A stretch of 64,000 bases of DNA from Virgibacillus_R byunsanensis (GTDB lineage: Bacteria; Bacillota; Bacilli; Bacillales; Amphibacillaceae): assembly GCF_042675965.1 (NCBI RefSeq), contig NZ_JBHTKJ010000012.1, positions 1-64,000 on the forward strand, in the 5' to 3' direction. This document shows, one piece after another, positions 51,574-61,389 of the stretch. Position 1 is the stretch's first letter. Every line of letters starts with the position of its first letter. Both the position numbers and the translations under genes were made by a program. The notes below the pieces were generated by a model. That model searched no databases, was not told the origin of the DNA, and saw nothing but the letters and a program-made list of their open reading frames with translations.

Positions 51574-52419
51574 TTATTTCATTAATAAGTCGATTTTTGT
51601 CTGTAACATATTTATATATGATTCATTTAAAATTCCCGTAGCACCTCTAATAATTTCAGTTGCATATAGTACTGTCGGCTTTGTTTCTGGCATTTTCGTA
51701 ATTCCAATAAAAGTTAGCGCTTCGACTGCTTTACCGTTCAACTCAATGGTAATTACTGCAGGTCGGTAGCCGTTGTTGTATACTCCTTCTCGCTTGTATA
51801 GATAGTCAAGTGCCTCCATTGAAATTTTATACACGACTCCTTCCATGTACTCTTCCTTGGATTCAATTATGTCTGCTTTCCCGCCATCAGATGTACTTTT
51901 CGAAAAACGTAATCCATGTCCATCTAACATTCCTTTTCCCTCAATGGCTTTGAATAGTGCATGTACATTAGCAAGTTTAAAGCGTTCGTCATCCATACAA
52001 GATCCATAGGCAAAGTAAAGCAAATTTTCCTGTTGTAAATATTGAAATACCTTCCAATCACCAAAAGGAATATCATCAATTGAATGTTCCAACGATCGAC
52101 CACTGACATAGGTAATTGCTTCTATTATATTGCCTTTATCGTTATAAACCGTGATCGGTACACGTTCATATAAGTTATCACTTCCGTTTTCTATATACCC
52201 TTCTAGATCATTAATTCTGTCAAACTGTGCATCTGTTACCTCATACACTTCACCGAAAACTTTCACAGAGTCTGAAGGTTTCATTATAGGATATCCGTAA
52301 CTTGTATCAAATAATTGCCCATTTACCCACGCTTGCATATAAATACACCGGGACCCTTCCAAATAATGATGGTTTCGCTCCCCTTGCCGTAATGTGCCAT
52401 ATACAAAAATTAGATTCAT
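51574..52419 (-). CDS. ykqA: Two-domain gamma-glutamylcyclotransferase-like protein (YkqA type)
   Basis: The 281-residue protein is a tandem of cyclotransferase folds. The first begins MNLIFVYGTLRQGERNHHYL, and the second begins near residue 133 with LLYFAYGSCMDDERF. Both carry the YGSxxxG/YGTLRxG motif, with a conserved acidic residue later (NDLEGY, KREGVYNNGYRP). B. subtilis YkqA has the same arrangement. The substrate is not established; gamma-glutamyl-amine turnover is the family precedent. Confidence 0.82.
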   Translation of the reverse strand: MNLIFVYGTLRQGERNHHYLEGSRCIYMQAWVNGQLFDTSYGYPIMKPSDSVKVFGEVYEVTDAQFDRINDLEGYIENGSDNLYERVPITVYNDKGNIIEAITYVSGRSLEHSIDDIPFGDWKVFQYLQQENLLYFAYGSCMDDERFKLANVHALFKAIEGKGMLDGHGLRFSKSTSDGGKADIIESKEEYMEGVVYKISMEALDYLYKREGVYNNGYRPAVITIELNGKAVEALTFIGITKMPETKPTVLYATEIIRGATGILNESYINMLQTKIDLLMK

Positions 52420-52575
52420 ATTTATTCCCCCATTATAAAGTTAATCGTATTTATAGTTTACGTGAAAATGTTAAACAACAAAACTAATTTAATAGAAGTG
52501 ATACAGAACACAATGATTAATTAGACTATTTGCTACACTATTAGTGTTTATTCTACTCGGAAAGGAGTGTTGTGT

Positions 52576-53427
52576 TTGTCTAGAGGAAAAATAGCTTTTT
52601 TTACGATTATCCTTACCTATTTTTTAATTGTGTTTGGAGGGTATGTAGCATCATCAGAATCAGGGATGGGTTGTGGGCCTGAATGGCCATTATGTAATGG
52701 TGAGGTCATTCCGGACTTACAGGGTGATACATTGATTGAATTTGGTCATCGTGTAATAGGTGCATTATTGTTCTTCTTAACCATTATTATTTTTGTAAAG
52801 GTGAAGAAAGAGAATAGTAGTAACTTAGAAAGAACCGTTGCGAATTGGATGCTTGGATTACTTATTCTACAATTGGTTATGGGCGCAATTGTAGTATTTT
52901 ATCATCTACCATCTATTATAATCACTATACATTTACTAATTGCAATGATTTTCTTAGGAATTTTAATTTGGTTTTGGCGCTTTAATAGTGGATATGTGAT
53001 ACGGGAAAGTAATGATAACCACCAGATTAAAAAGCATATCAATAGGATTGTTATACTTTTATTTATCACCATTGGACTCGGAGCTTATATTAAACACCAG
53101 CATTACGGTTTAGCTTGTGGTTGGTTGGAATGTGGTGCAGAGGCAATTCCTTCAACAATACCAGAAATATTACAATCCATACACAGATTACTAGCTATAT
53201 TGTCAACGTTTTATATTCTTTTTACTACATATAAAGTATTTTCAATTTATAATTCAAGATTAAAAACGCATATGGTTCTCGCACTTGTAGTAATACTTAT
53301 ACAACTTATCATAGGGGTCATGACAATCGTATCGTTAGTATCCATTTCGTTTGCCGTTCTACATTTAGCAGCAGCAACATTATTGTTTGCTATTGTAGTC
53401 GATGCAAGAACGCTTATTAGAGACTAA
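52576..53427 (+). CDS. ctaA: Heme A synthase (CtaA/Cox15 family)
   Basis: The 283-residue protein has eight membrane helices in two homologous halves. Heme-ligand histidines are in FGHRVIGALLFF and SIHRLLAI, with further histidines in TIHLLIA and VLHLAAAT. Cysteine pairs in CGPEWPLCNG and CGWLECGAE match the extracytoplasmic disulfide loops of CtaA. It converts heme O to heme A for cytochrome aa3/caa3. I chose the TTG at 52576 with AAAGGAG 8 nt upstream. The gene stands alone, without ctaB or ctaC-F nearby. Confidence 0.85.
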   Translation: MSRGKIAFFTIILTYFLIVFGGYVASSESGMGCGPEWPLCNGEVIPDLQGDTLIEFGHRVIGALLFFLTIIIFVKVKKENSSNLERTVANWMLGLLILQLVMGAIVVFYHLPSIIITIHLLIAMIFLGILIWFWRFNSGYVIRESNDNHQIKKHINRIVILLFITIGLGAYIKHQHYGLACGWLECGAEAIPSTIPEILQSIHRLLAILSTFYILFTTYKVFSIYNSRLKTHMVLALVVILIQLIIGVMTIVSLVSISFAVLHLAAATLLFAIVVDARTLIRD

Positions 53428-53430
53428 ATG

Positions 53431-53473
53431 AAACAGGACTCATTTTGAAATAAAGATGAGTTCTGTTTTTTTA
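53431..53473 (+). terminator. Terminator after ctaA
   Basis: AACAGGACTCAT and ATGAGTTCTGTT pair around a 13-nt loop and are followed by TTTTTT on the plus strand. Confidence 0.85.
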
Positions 53474-53554
53474 ACTATTACAACCGTATAATTTGCAAAT
53501 AATTTACACAATATACGAGGTAGTTAAGATTAATGGTACAGGAGGAACAAAGAT

Positions 53555-54688
53555 ATGAGAGCTGTTACCTATCAAGGTAAGCAATCTGTTGCGGTTAAAA
53601 ACGTAGAATTCCCCACTATTCAGGATCCCCAGGATGTTATTATTAAAGTAACTTCAACTGCCATTTGTGGTTCTGATTTACATTTATATCAAGGAAACTT
53701 TCCACTACCTATTGGGTATATTATTGGTCATGAGCCAATGGGAATTGTTGAAGAAATAGGCTCTGAAGTAACAAAACTTAAAAAAGGAGATCGTGTCGTT
53801 ATTCCGTTTACGGTTGCTTGTGGTACATGTGTTTATTGCAACAACCACTTAGAAAGTCAATGTGATAACTCAAATCCTCATTATGATTCAGGTGGGTATT
53901 TTGGGTATTCAGAAAAGTTTGGTGATTATCCTGGTGGACAGGCTGAATACTTACGGGTACCTTATGGAAATTATACGCCTTTTTTAATTCCACAGGATTG
54001 TGAGCTTGACGATGAACAGCTATTATTTTTATCCGACGTTTTGCCAACTGCTTATTGGAGTGTGGAACATGCGGGAGTAAAGAAAGGTGATACTGTTATC
54101 ATATTAGGTTGCGGTCCAATAGGTTTAATGGCACAAAAATTCGCATGGCAAAAAGGGGCAGAAAGAGTAATCGCAGTGGACTATTTTGATTATCGATTAA
54201 ATCATGCACAAAAAGTAAATAAGACGGAGATATATGATTTCACAAAATATGATGATATGGGAGAGACGTTAAAAGAGTTAACAAAAGGTGGAGCTGATAT
54301 TGTCATTGATTGTGTAGGAATGGATGGAAAAAAGTCACCGCTTGAATATGTAGAACAGAAAATGAAATTACAAGGCGGTACTTTAGGTCCTATCCAGATT
54401 TCTACAAAAGCAGTACGAAAAAATGGCGTTGTTCAATTAACCGGTGTATACGGAGGCTTATATAATATGTTTCCGTTAGGCCCATTTTTCACACGTAACA
54501 TTACTTTAAAAATGGGGCAAGCCCCAGCACGTAGTTACATGCAGAAGCTTTACCAACAGGTTGTGAATAAAGAAATTGATCCTACAACTATCATCACGCA
54601 TACCCTTTCATTAGATGAGGCATCACATGGATATGATATATTTAATGAAAGAAAAGATGATTGTATTAAAGTTATCTTAAAACCATAG
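53555..54688 (+). CDS. Zinc-dependent alcohol/formaldehyde dehydrogenase
   Basis: The medium-chain dehydrogenase has the catalytic zinc site ICGSDLHLYQG and GHEPMGIVEEIG, the structural zinc cysteines in CGTCVYCNNHLESQC, and the NAD motif ILGCGPIGLMAQ. GGYFGYSEKFGDYPGGQAEY places it in the glutathione-independent formaldehyde-dehydrogenase-like subgroup. The substrate is not certain. AGGAGG precedes the ATG. It is monocistronic and convergent with ypcP. Confidence 0.86.
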   Translation: MRAVTYQGKQSVAVKNVEFPTIQDPQDVIIKVTSTAICGSDLHLYQGNFPLPIGYIIGHEPMGIVEEIGSEVTKLKKGDRVVIPFTVACGTCVYCNNHLESQCDNSNPHYDSGGYFGYSEKFGDYPGGQAEYLRVPYGNYTPFLIPQDCELDDEQLLFLSDVLPTAYWSVEHAGVKKGDTVIILGCGPIGLMAQKFAWQKGAERVIAVDYFDYRLNHAQKVNKTEIYDFTKYDDMGETLKELTKGGADIVIDCVGMDGKKSPLEYVEQKMKLQGGTLGPIQISTKAVRKNGVVQLTGVYGGLYNMFPLGPFFTRNITLKMGQAPARSYMQKLYQQVVNKEIDPTTIITHTLSLDEASHGYDIFNERKDDCIKVILKP

Positions 54689-54693
54689 TAAGA

Positions 54694-55560
54694 CTATAGT
54701 AACTTATCTAGATTTTTGAATTCTAACTCGTTAAATTTCTCTTCAATTTGACTCTTGTTAATTTCCCAGAGTGCGCTGTCCAATGTACAACTGACTGGTA
54801 CATCGCACTTAATTTCAGCCAATTTCCTAGATAAATGCAACATTTCCATATCAGTGTTTATTTTAGTTTGAATTCCTTTTGCTAATTTATCAATATTGGT
54901 AAGTATTCCATCAACAGAACCGTACTCCTGAATGAGTTTAAGTGCTGTTTTCTCTCCAATTCCTTTTACACCCGGGTAATTATCAGAGGAATCACCCATT
55001 AATCCCTTTAGATCAATAATTTGTCTTGGGGAAATTCCCTTTTTGTCATAGAAATTATCCTGATCAAACAATTCATAGTTTCCCTGGCCTTTTCGCATGA
55101 TTGCAACACTAACACCATTATCAACTAGTTGGAGAATGTCCTGATCCCCTGTCAAAATAATTACATCATGTTCAACAGAATAGTGACTTGCTAATGTACC
55201 GATACAATCATCTGCTTCATAGTTCTCAAGTCCGATATTAGGCATGTTAAATGCACCTACCACTTCTTTAATAAGATCAAATTGAGGAATTAATTCCTCT
55301 GGTGGTTCGGAACGGTTTGCTTTATATCCATCATATAGGTCAGTACGAAACGTTTTACTTCCCATATCCCAGCAACAAATTACATGTGTAGGATTAAACT
55401 TCTCTTTAGCATCCAAAAAATAACGCATAAACTGGTATACACCGTTGGTAGGTACCCCTTTACTTGTTTTCATAAAATTACCACGAAAGGAAGTTGCAAA
55501 AAATCCGCGAAATAACAATGCCATTCCATCGACTAATAATACTTTTTGCCTGTCCATCAT
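54694..55560 (-). CDS. ypcP: 5'-3' exonuclease (PolA N-domain type)
   Basis: The 288-residue protein opens MMDRQKVLLVDGMALLFRGF and carries the acidic metal-binding clusters YEADDCIGTLA, ILTGDQDILQLV and DLKGLMGDSSDNYPGVKGIGEKTA, the FEN/PolA 5'-nuclease pattern. No polymerase domain follows, as in Bacillus YpcP, which helps remove RNA primers and flaps. It starts directly after the dynA stop. Confidence 0.92.
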   Translation of the reverse strand: MMDRQKVLLVDGMALLFRGFFATSFRGNFMKTSKGVPTNGVYQFMRYFLDAKEKFNPTHVICCWDMGSKTFRTDLYDGYKANRSEPPEELIPQFDLIKEVVGAFNMPNIGLENYEADDCIGTLASHYSVEHDVIILTGDQDILQLVDNGVSVAIMRKGQGNYELFDQDNFYDKKGISPRQIIDLKGLMGDSSDNYPGVKGIGEKTALKLIQEYGSVDGILTNIDKLAKGIQTKINTDMEMLHLSRKLAEIKCDVPVSCTLDSALWEINKSQIEEKFNELEFKNLDKLL

Positions 55561-58500
55561 TTACTCACCCTTTCTGTTATAATTTTTTAGTGCTAATGAT
55601 TCGAGAACACGACTCTTGGTCCTTAAGTCTTCCATATCTACTGGTGATGTCATTATATTAATGTAACTATCAATATGCATATCTAGGTTTTTTCTGGTTT
55701 GAGTTTTAATCATAGTTATTTGCTGCTCCCATTGTCGTAAATACATATCATTCATGATTGACTTATTCTCTTCTATATATGCTTTAGCGATTGGTTCTAA
55801 GTGTACATAAATTTGTTCCTTCATTTGCTCTTTTTCATTTTTTTCGAAGAATGCTTTTGTACCTTTAAAGCTAGCCAATGGTTTGTCAAACTCATAAATA
55901 TCAATTGATTGAAACGCTTGTTCATAGCCAGGTGTTTCTAGTTCCATTGGATCAAAATTAGGCATAACAAATGTGTCGTCAACTTGTCGTCCTTTGTTAG
56001 CAAGATCTTCATATGCTTCTGTTGCAAGTGATGTTATAAACGATTCTATTCTTAAAGATACTGCTTGTAATTCCTGCATTAGTTCAAATCCTGCATAATC
56101 TATTAAATTCCTTAAACTTGTCCTCAATTGATCTTTAGCTTTTTTGCCAGATTCCGAAATGGTGGTTGGGTTAAACGTCTCCTTAAACATATCATGAAAT
56201 CTAATGGATAGTCTCTCTAACACATAATATAACTGTTTATCCATTTTTTGCGTAATTTGATCACCATATATATCAGAAGCTATAGAACTTATATGTTCTG
56301 CAATTATTTCTTTTTTAGAAAGTAATTCGTTTTGATAATTTTGTTTTTCAGCTTCATTTAAATTCAGTGAATCCATATAATGTTGCATTGTTTGTGAAGC
56401 GCGTTTCATATCCCATAATGCTGATTGGACCGTTAACTCCATTAAATCATTATGGATGAACTGATAGAAACGATCCTCAAAGTGCTGCATTTTCTTATTT
56501 AAAGATGGACCCTTTTGTTTTTCTATCAGTGATTGCTTACTAGAAACGGAATATAGCTTTGGAAAACGAACACCTAATTGTATTAATTGCTCTTGCACAT
56601 AATTGGAAACAACTTTAAGTTCATTAGTAGTTTCAGCTAAATCCGCAGCATTTACAATGAAAAACATTTTATCTAATTGAAATGATTCTTTAACACGACC
56701 TAATTGCATGAGAAAATCTTTGTCAGCACGTGATAATGCATGGTTATAATACGTAACATATAAAATGGCATCCGCATGTTTTATATAGTTAAATGCCACG
56801 TTTGTATGACGAGCATTTACGGAGTCCGCACCAGGGGTATCGACTAATGTTATGCCCTGTCTTGTTAAGGAACAATCATAATAAAGATCAATTGATTCCA
56901 TATAACATGCCATTGTCTCGTCTGTTACATAATGTGTAAATTCATCAAGTGTAATCGTTATTGTCTTTCCAATATGATCCTTATTTTTTGTATAACCTGC
57001 CATCATAGCTTGTAGATAAGATTGATACATCTTATTTAATTGTGCATGATGATGAATATTGTTTTTCTCAACCCACTTCAGTAACTCTTCCAGTTTATGA
57101 ACAGGAGGTGAAAAATGCTTCATAATTAGTGATAAGTCTTGTTGTAGCGTATCATGATTCTTTAATGTAACCACAACACTCCCATGTTTATGCTTTTCAC
57201 TTACCGGCCGAATCCGATTAACAGTTGCTGTTGTTGGATTCGGAGAAACAGGAAGTACAAGTTCACCAAGTAAAGCATTTGCAAATGAAGATTTCCCAGC
57301 ACTGAATGCCCCAAATAAGGCGATCGTGTAATATCGATTCTTTAAGCGCTCACGCTTTACGGCGATATCCTCTACTATTGTCTCGAATCCTGGAAGTTCT
57401 TCAATCGTATAAATTGTTTCATCAACATAATCTAATACATCTTGAATAGAATATGAGTACTCACTTGCAACTGGTCTTTCTTCTGTTGGATAAACCATTG
57501 ATTCATATTTTTTTCGTTCTAATTTACTTGGAGTTACTGCTTGCTTAATGGGCTGCTTTCTGGAATTTAATTCATTCTCAAGCAGCTGCCATGCTGTCTC
57601 CTTAGAAGCAGTTTTAGACATTTGTTCATCAATCAAACGTAATTTTTCATCTAGTTCTAATTGAATAGCATCCCGTTTCATCTTTTGTGACTGGACTTCT
57701 TGCAGTTGATCAAGTTGCTCTTTATAAATAGTGATTTCTTCATTGTTTTCCTGAAGGACAATACCATACACGTACTTCCACAGCTCACGTGCCTTTACCT
57801 TAAATTTATTTTTACTAACTGAACTGACATCATTCGTATAATGTAAGATATAATCACCATTTACTGTTGCACCCGGTTTTATCAAGTTAATCAGTTCTTC
57901 ACCGGTAAATGTTACGCTTAACTCCTGAACACGTTTTTGGACAGAAGCATCAGTTACATTGTAGTTTTTCCATAATTTGATGAATTTTTCACGCAGTTTC
58001 CATTGAATCCCGGAATTTATATTTTCTTGTAAAGGAGTTAAGAAAGCTTCTAAGCGCTTATTTTTCTCCTCAGCAGTTTTACGTTTTGTTGCGAATAACC
58101 CAACTTTAAAATCACTTTGTTGTGATTCTAAAAATGAAGCGGCTTTATCACGTAATTCAGCAGGCATAATATAGGCGTTTTTTAGAGTTGTGTTTAATTC
58201 CTTGAGAAACTTCTTTTCTATTTCCACAGGTTCATTTTGTAGATTTGTTATTTTTTCTTTAAGTTTATCTATTTTTGTAAACATGTTCTCTTGGTCATGA
58301 TCAGCTACAAAGCTGGACATTTTATCTTCATACTCTACTGATAAATAATGTTTATGTTCTTCCACAACCCCGTTCACAGCTTGTTCAATCCCAAAGTATT
58401 TGTCCTTGTTTGTAGCCATTATGGATAATAAAGCTTCCTGTATTTTTGTAAATTGATTATGGTCAGCAGTGGAGTCAATTAGAGATGAATAAAGAATAGC

Positions 58501-59226
58501 TTCAGGAAATATATTCCATTGATCAAACGTTTGTTTAATTTTTTCATCAAACGTATTAAACGGTAATTCTGTTTCATCATGCTTATCTATTTGGTTAACA
58601 ATCACATAAAAAGGAACGCCTTTTTCCTGCAATAATTTTAGGAATTGCAGGTTAACTTCCGATTGAACATGATTATAATCCATCACATAAAATAGTACGT
58701 CTACTAGGTGTAAAGACCCCTCTGTAATTAACCGATCTGCATCATCTGCAGCATCAATTCCCGGTGTATCAAGTATGGAGCAGTCTTGAGGAATAACATT
58801 ATTTAGAGTACTTAATTCGATATTTTTTATAGTATCTTTATCTTTGCAATACTCCTTAATCATTTCAATATCATATGGTGCTTTATATTCTAATGGCTCA
58901 TCATGGTGAAAGAATATACGGGCTGCTCCTTCACCAGAAGTAATTTTTACAATGTTTGCGCTGGTTGGAATTGGGCTTTTAGGCAAAATATCCTCACCTA
59001 AGAGTGCATTAATCATAGAAGATTTCCCAGCAGAAAAATGACCAGCAAAGCTGATCATTAACTCCTGATTTTCCAATTTTTCATATAAATCAAGGATTTT
59101 ATTAGCGCTCTTGTGGTCGTTTTGTTTATACATTGTTTCATGTATTGCTACTAAAGACGATAGTTTAGTAGCGGGTTGCAACTTTTCTTTTATCATCACG
59201 GTGTACATATCCTTTCTCAATACCAT
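55561..59226 (-). CDS. dynA: Double-dynamin family GTPase DynA
   Basis: The 1221-residue protein contains two dynamin modules. The first has the P-loop GHFSAGKSS at residues ~62-70, with TSANIVK and LDTPGIDAADD. The second has GAFSAGKSS near residue 640, with TTATVNRIRP and DTPGADSVNARH. Long coiled-coil stretches follow each GTPase. In B. subtilis the equivalent fused protein (DynA/YpbR) tethers and fuses membranes and protects against membrane damage and phage. Start choice is uncertain: an internal ATG or GTG within the first ten codons has better ribosome-binding context. Confidence 0.93.
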   Translation of the reverse strand: MVLRKDMYTVMIKEKLQPATKLSSLVAIHETMYKQNDHKSANKILDLYEKLENQELMISFAGHFSAGKSSMINALLGEDILPKSPIPTSANIVKITSGEGAARIFFHHDEPLEYKAPYDIEMIKEYCKDKDTIKNIELSTLNNVIPQDCSILDTPGIDAADDADRLITEGSLHLVDVLFYVMDYNHVQSEVNLQFLKLLQEKGVPFYVIVNQIDKHDETELPFNTFDEKIKQTFDQWNIFPEAILYSSLIDSTADHNQFTKIQEALLSIMATNKDKYFGIEQAVNGVVEEHKHYLSVEYEDKMSSFVADHDQENMFTKIDKLKEKITNLQNEPVEIEKKFLKELNTTLKNAYIMPAELRDKAASFLESQQSDFKVGLFATKRKTAEEKNKRLEAFLTPLQENINSGIQWKLREKFIKLWKNYNVTDASVQKRVQELSVTFTGEELINLIKPGATVNGDYILHYTNDVSSVSKNKFKVKARELWKYVYGIVLQENNEEITIYKEQLDQLQEVQSQKMKRDAIQLELDEKLRLIDEQMSKTASKETAWQLLENELNSRKQPIKQAVTPSKLERKKYESMVYPTEERPVASEYSYSIQDVLDYVDETIYTIEELPGFETIVEDIAVKRERLKNRYYTIALFGAFSAGKSSFANALLGELVLPVSPNPTTATVNRIRPVSEKHKHGSVVVTLKNHDTLQQDLSLIMKHFSPPVHKLEELLKWVEKNNIHHHAQLNKMYQSYLQAMMAGYTKNKDHIGKTITITLDEFTHYVTDETMACYMESIDLYYDCSLTRQGITLVDTPGADSVNARHTNVAFNYIKHADAILYVTYYNHALSRADKDFLMQLGRVKESFQLDKMFFIVNAADLAETTNELKVVSNYVQEQLIQLGVRFPKLYSVSSKQSLIEKQKGPSLNKKMQHFEDRFYQFIHNDLMELTVQSALWDMKRASQTMQHYMDSLNLNEAEKQNYQNELLSKKEIIAEHISSIASDIYGDQITQKMDKQLYYVLERLSIRFHDMFKETFNPTTISESGKKAKDQLRTSLRNLIDYAGFELMQELQAVSLRIESFITSLATEAYEDLANKGRQVDDTFVMPNFDPMELETPGYEQAFQSIDIYEFDKPLASFKGTKAFFEKNEKEQMKEQIYVHLEPIAKAYIEENKSIMNDMYLRQWEQQITMIKTQTRKNLDMHIDSYINIMTSPVDMEDLRTKSRVLESLALKNYNRKGE

Positions 59227-59620
59227 ACTGCGTCTATTATACGGAATTTAATACTAAATTTCTACCATCTAAAATTTATCGAACTTAGGCGAGAAGACTC
59301 CTTCCTCAAAACACGTCAGTGTTTAGGTGGGAGAGGATGTCAAATATGAGGATATTTTTGCATTCTATTTTTATCCTTTAATTCAAGTCCTCTTGATAAA
59401 ATGTAAAATGAGAAAATAACTAGTACAAAAGCTAATAATGGATAAAACAGTATCCATTGATAATCATATACCAATTATAGAGAATAAAAATATCATTCGT
59501 TTTAACCCCTGTTTCATCATTCTTGGTAGCTATAATGTCGTAAAATTCAATAATATTAAAGACCATTGCTAAAATAATTCGTCAATATTTACTATAATTC
59601 GACAATTATGAATTCATATA
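59227..59620. other. Intergenic region upstream of dynA
   Basis: It contains the structured segment at 59284-59342 described separately. The rest is AT-rich with no coding frame. Confidence 0.45.
59284..59342 (+). mobile_element. Possible IS200/IS605 right-end (omega-RNA-like) relic
   Basis: On the plus strand TCCTTCCTC, then the perfect hairpin AAACAC-GTCA-GTGTTT, then AGGTGGGAGAGGATGTC are arranged like the 3' end of IS605-type elements, where TnpB guide RNAs terminate. No tnpA or tnpB lies beside it; the only TnpB fragment in the window is 20 kb away. The identification rests on shape and composition only. Confidence 0.35.
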
Positions 59621-59654
59621 TAAAAACCCCCGCAAACTGGTTGCGGAGGTTTTG
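59621..59654 (-). terminator. Terminator of the CBS-domain gene
   Basis: On the minus strand CCTCCGCAA/TTGCGGGGG is followed by TTTTTATAT. It lies 15 nt after the stop codon. Confidence 0.87.
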
Positions 59655-59668
59655 TTTACAATTACAGT

Positions 59669-60133
59669 TTATAGATTAGCTACTAGTTTTGTGGATATAT
59701 ATCGTATAATATCTCCACGACTTATTACCCCTACGACTTTGTTCTCATCATTAATAACTGGTATCTTTTTTATCCTATATCTAGAGAAAATTTCTAATGC
59801 ATCTTCCAACTGACCCTCGGAACGAACGGTGTGAATTACCTTCTTATGCATTATTTTTTCAACTGGATGTTCAATGGTATATTCAAGTTTTTGCCTCAAG
59901 TCTTCTTTTTCACTAACAAGAACTAATGTAAAAACATCATAAACTGTTCTTCCCTTTGGTTGGACATAGCGGATGACATCACCATCACTGATCATCCCAA
60001 TAAGTTTATTATTGTCGTCAACCACCGGGACACCACCGATTTTATGTTCAACAAGGATTTTTAGTAAATTTTTAATTGATGTATCCTTTGTTACACAAAT
60101 GACATCGGTTATCATAAAATCTTTGATCTTCAT
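59669..60133 (-). CDS. CBS-domain pair protein
   Basis: This 154-residue protein contains two CBS motifs: DFMITDVICVTKDTSIKNLL with GGVPVVDDNNKLIGMISDGD, and KIMHKKVIHTVRSEGQLEDA with KKIPVINDENKVVGVISRGD. It forms a Bateman module that probably binds adenosine nucleotides. No catalytic domain is attached. AGAGGTG precedes the ATG. It lies 60 nt after the flavin reductase gene and may be co-transcribed with it. The target is unknown. Confidence 0.88.
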   Translation of the reverse strand: MKIKDFMITDVICVTKDTSIKNLLKILVEHKIGGVPVVDDNNKLIGMISDGDVIRYVQPKGRTVYDVFTLVLVSEKEDLRQKLEYTIEHPVEKIMHKKVIHTVRSEGQLEDALEIFSRYRIKKIPVINDENKVVGVISRGDIIRYISTKLVANL

Positions 60134-60192
60134 TACTTCACCTCTAGTTTTAATTGGTAACGTTGTGTGGGTTATTAGTGAAAAAACACTAT

Positions 60193-60654
60193 TTACGGCT
60201 TTAATGTTCGATATTGACCACCGTGATACAGAATTGGATTACCGTCGTTAACTTGAAAATCAGTTACTTCAGCTATAAAAATCATATGGTCCCCAGCTTT
60301 AGCTGTTTCCTTTACATGGCATGCTAAAGTGGCAATTGAATCTTCAATAACAGGGATATGATCTAATGTTTTGAAATTGATCTCTCTATCTTTTTCTATT
60401 TGTTTAGCAAAAATCATGGATAATTCTTTTTGATCTTCTCTCAAAATACTCAATCCAAATTTATTTGTTTCCTGTAATTTAGTATACATTCTTGCTTTTT
60501 CATCAATAGATATAGCTATTAATTTGGGATCTAATGACACAGACATAAAAGCATTGACAGTCATTCCCATAATTTCATTATCGTCTTCAGTTGTTACAAT
60601 AGTGATACCCGTTGCAAATTTACCCATTGCATCACGATATATTCTATTATCCAT
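60193..60654 (-). CDS. Flavin reductase family protein (FMN-binding split barrel)
   Basis: The 153-residue protein has YRDAMGKFATGITIVTTEDD, MTVNAFMSVSLDPKLIAISI and HMIFIAEVTDFQ, typical of HpaC-like NAD(P)H:flavin oxidoreductases. It would supply reduced flavin to a monooxygenase, but no such partner is encoded nearby. GGGGGACAT precedes the ATG. Confidence 0.88.
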   Translation of the reverse strand: MDNRIYRDAMGKFATGITIVTTEDDNEIMGMTVNAFMSVSLDPKLIAISIDEKARMYTKLQETNKFGLSILREDQKELSMIFAKQIEKDREINFKTLDHIPVIEDSIATLACHVKETAKAGDHMIFIAEVTDFQVNDGNPILYHGGQYRTLKP

Positions 60655-60835
60655 TTTTAAGATGTCCCCCTCTTTTCATCATGTACCACTGTTATTTTAG
60701 AATATCATTTATATGGATACATTTGAACAAAGAAGCATTATTGGTTAACATAATTATATTATCGAAAACTTGTGAGAGTATATTCTTTTATTTCTATTTT
60801 ATGTAAATAATATTATTTCGTTATTATAAATAACA

Positions 60836-60877
60836 AAAAGAACCTTTGTATCCATTTAAGAATACGAAGGTTCTTTA
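60836..60877 (-). terminator. Terminator of the acyl-CoA carboxylase operon
   Basis: On the minus strand AAAGAACCTTCGTAT/ATACAAAGGTTCTTT forms a 15-bp stem with one mismatch, followed by TTTTG. It lies about 500 nt beyond the carboxyltransferase stop, after the GC-rich repeat. Confidence 0.8.
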
Positions 60878-60899
60878 TAATGTCTAGGAAATTATAAAG

Positions 60900-61388
60900 T
60901 CAGGAGCCTGTAGATAATTTATTGACTGTGTAAGCCGCGTCCAGCTCCGACGTACAGGACGTACTAGTGCCGATGACGCCACAGGATAAGGAAAGCTCCC
61001 CTGAAAAGCATCGCACGCAGAAAAAGCGCTTTTCTTTTTCAAGGACGTGGCGTTTTCATCGGCCAGCGCCCGTACTGCTAGCGGGCTTCCTTATCCTCCT
61101 TACGATAAGTCAACATCGAATCGCTTAGCAAAGGAAGGCCGACTAAAAGCGGGCTCCCGACTCAACGTCGGCATACCCCTATGAAGGGGCATGTTTCCTT
61201 TTAGATGAACTTGACTTTTCGCCAATAATGGCGAAAGTCAGAGTGAATCTTATACTCTGGAGTGAATCTCATGCGGATTTGGAAGATCGACTAACTTCGC
61301 CGCTTTGCGCGAACGTCGACCCACCCGCGATGCGCGGACGCAGCCATACGTCGCTAAACGGGCGCTTGCGCTTTTGTTCGTACGTAAC
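60900..61388. repeat. GC-rich structured intergenic repeat
   Basis: This ~490-nt block is markedly richer in GC than the surroundings and full of inverted repeats. Examples are GCCGATGACGCCAC with GTGGCGTTTTCATCGGC, GGATAAGGAA with TTCCTTATCC, and ACGTCGG/CCGAC pairs. No plausible protein is encoded. It looks like a dispersed Bacillaceae intergenic repeat or a structured 3' untranslated RNA of the carboxylase operon. Dispersion can only be shown by genome comparison. Confidence 0.6.
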
Positions 61389-61389
61389 A

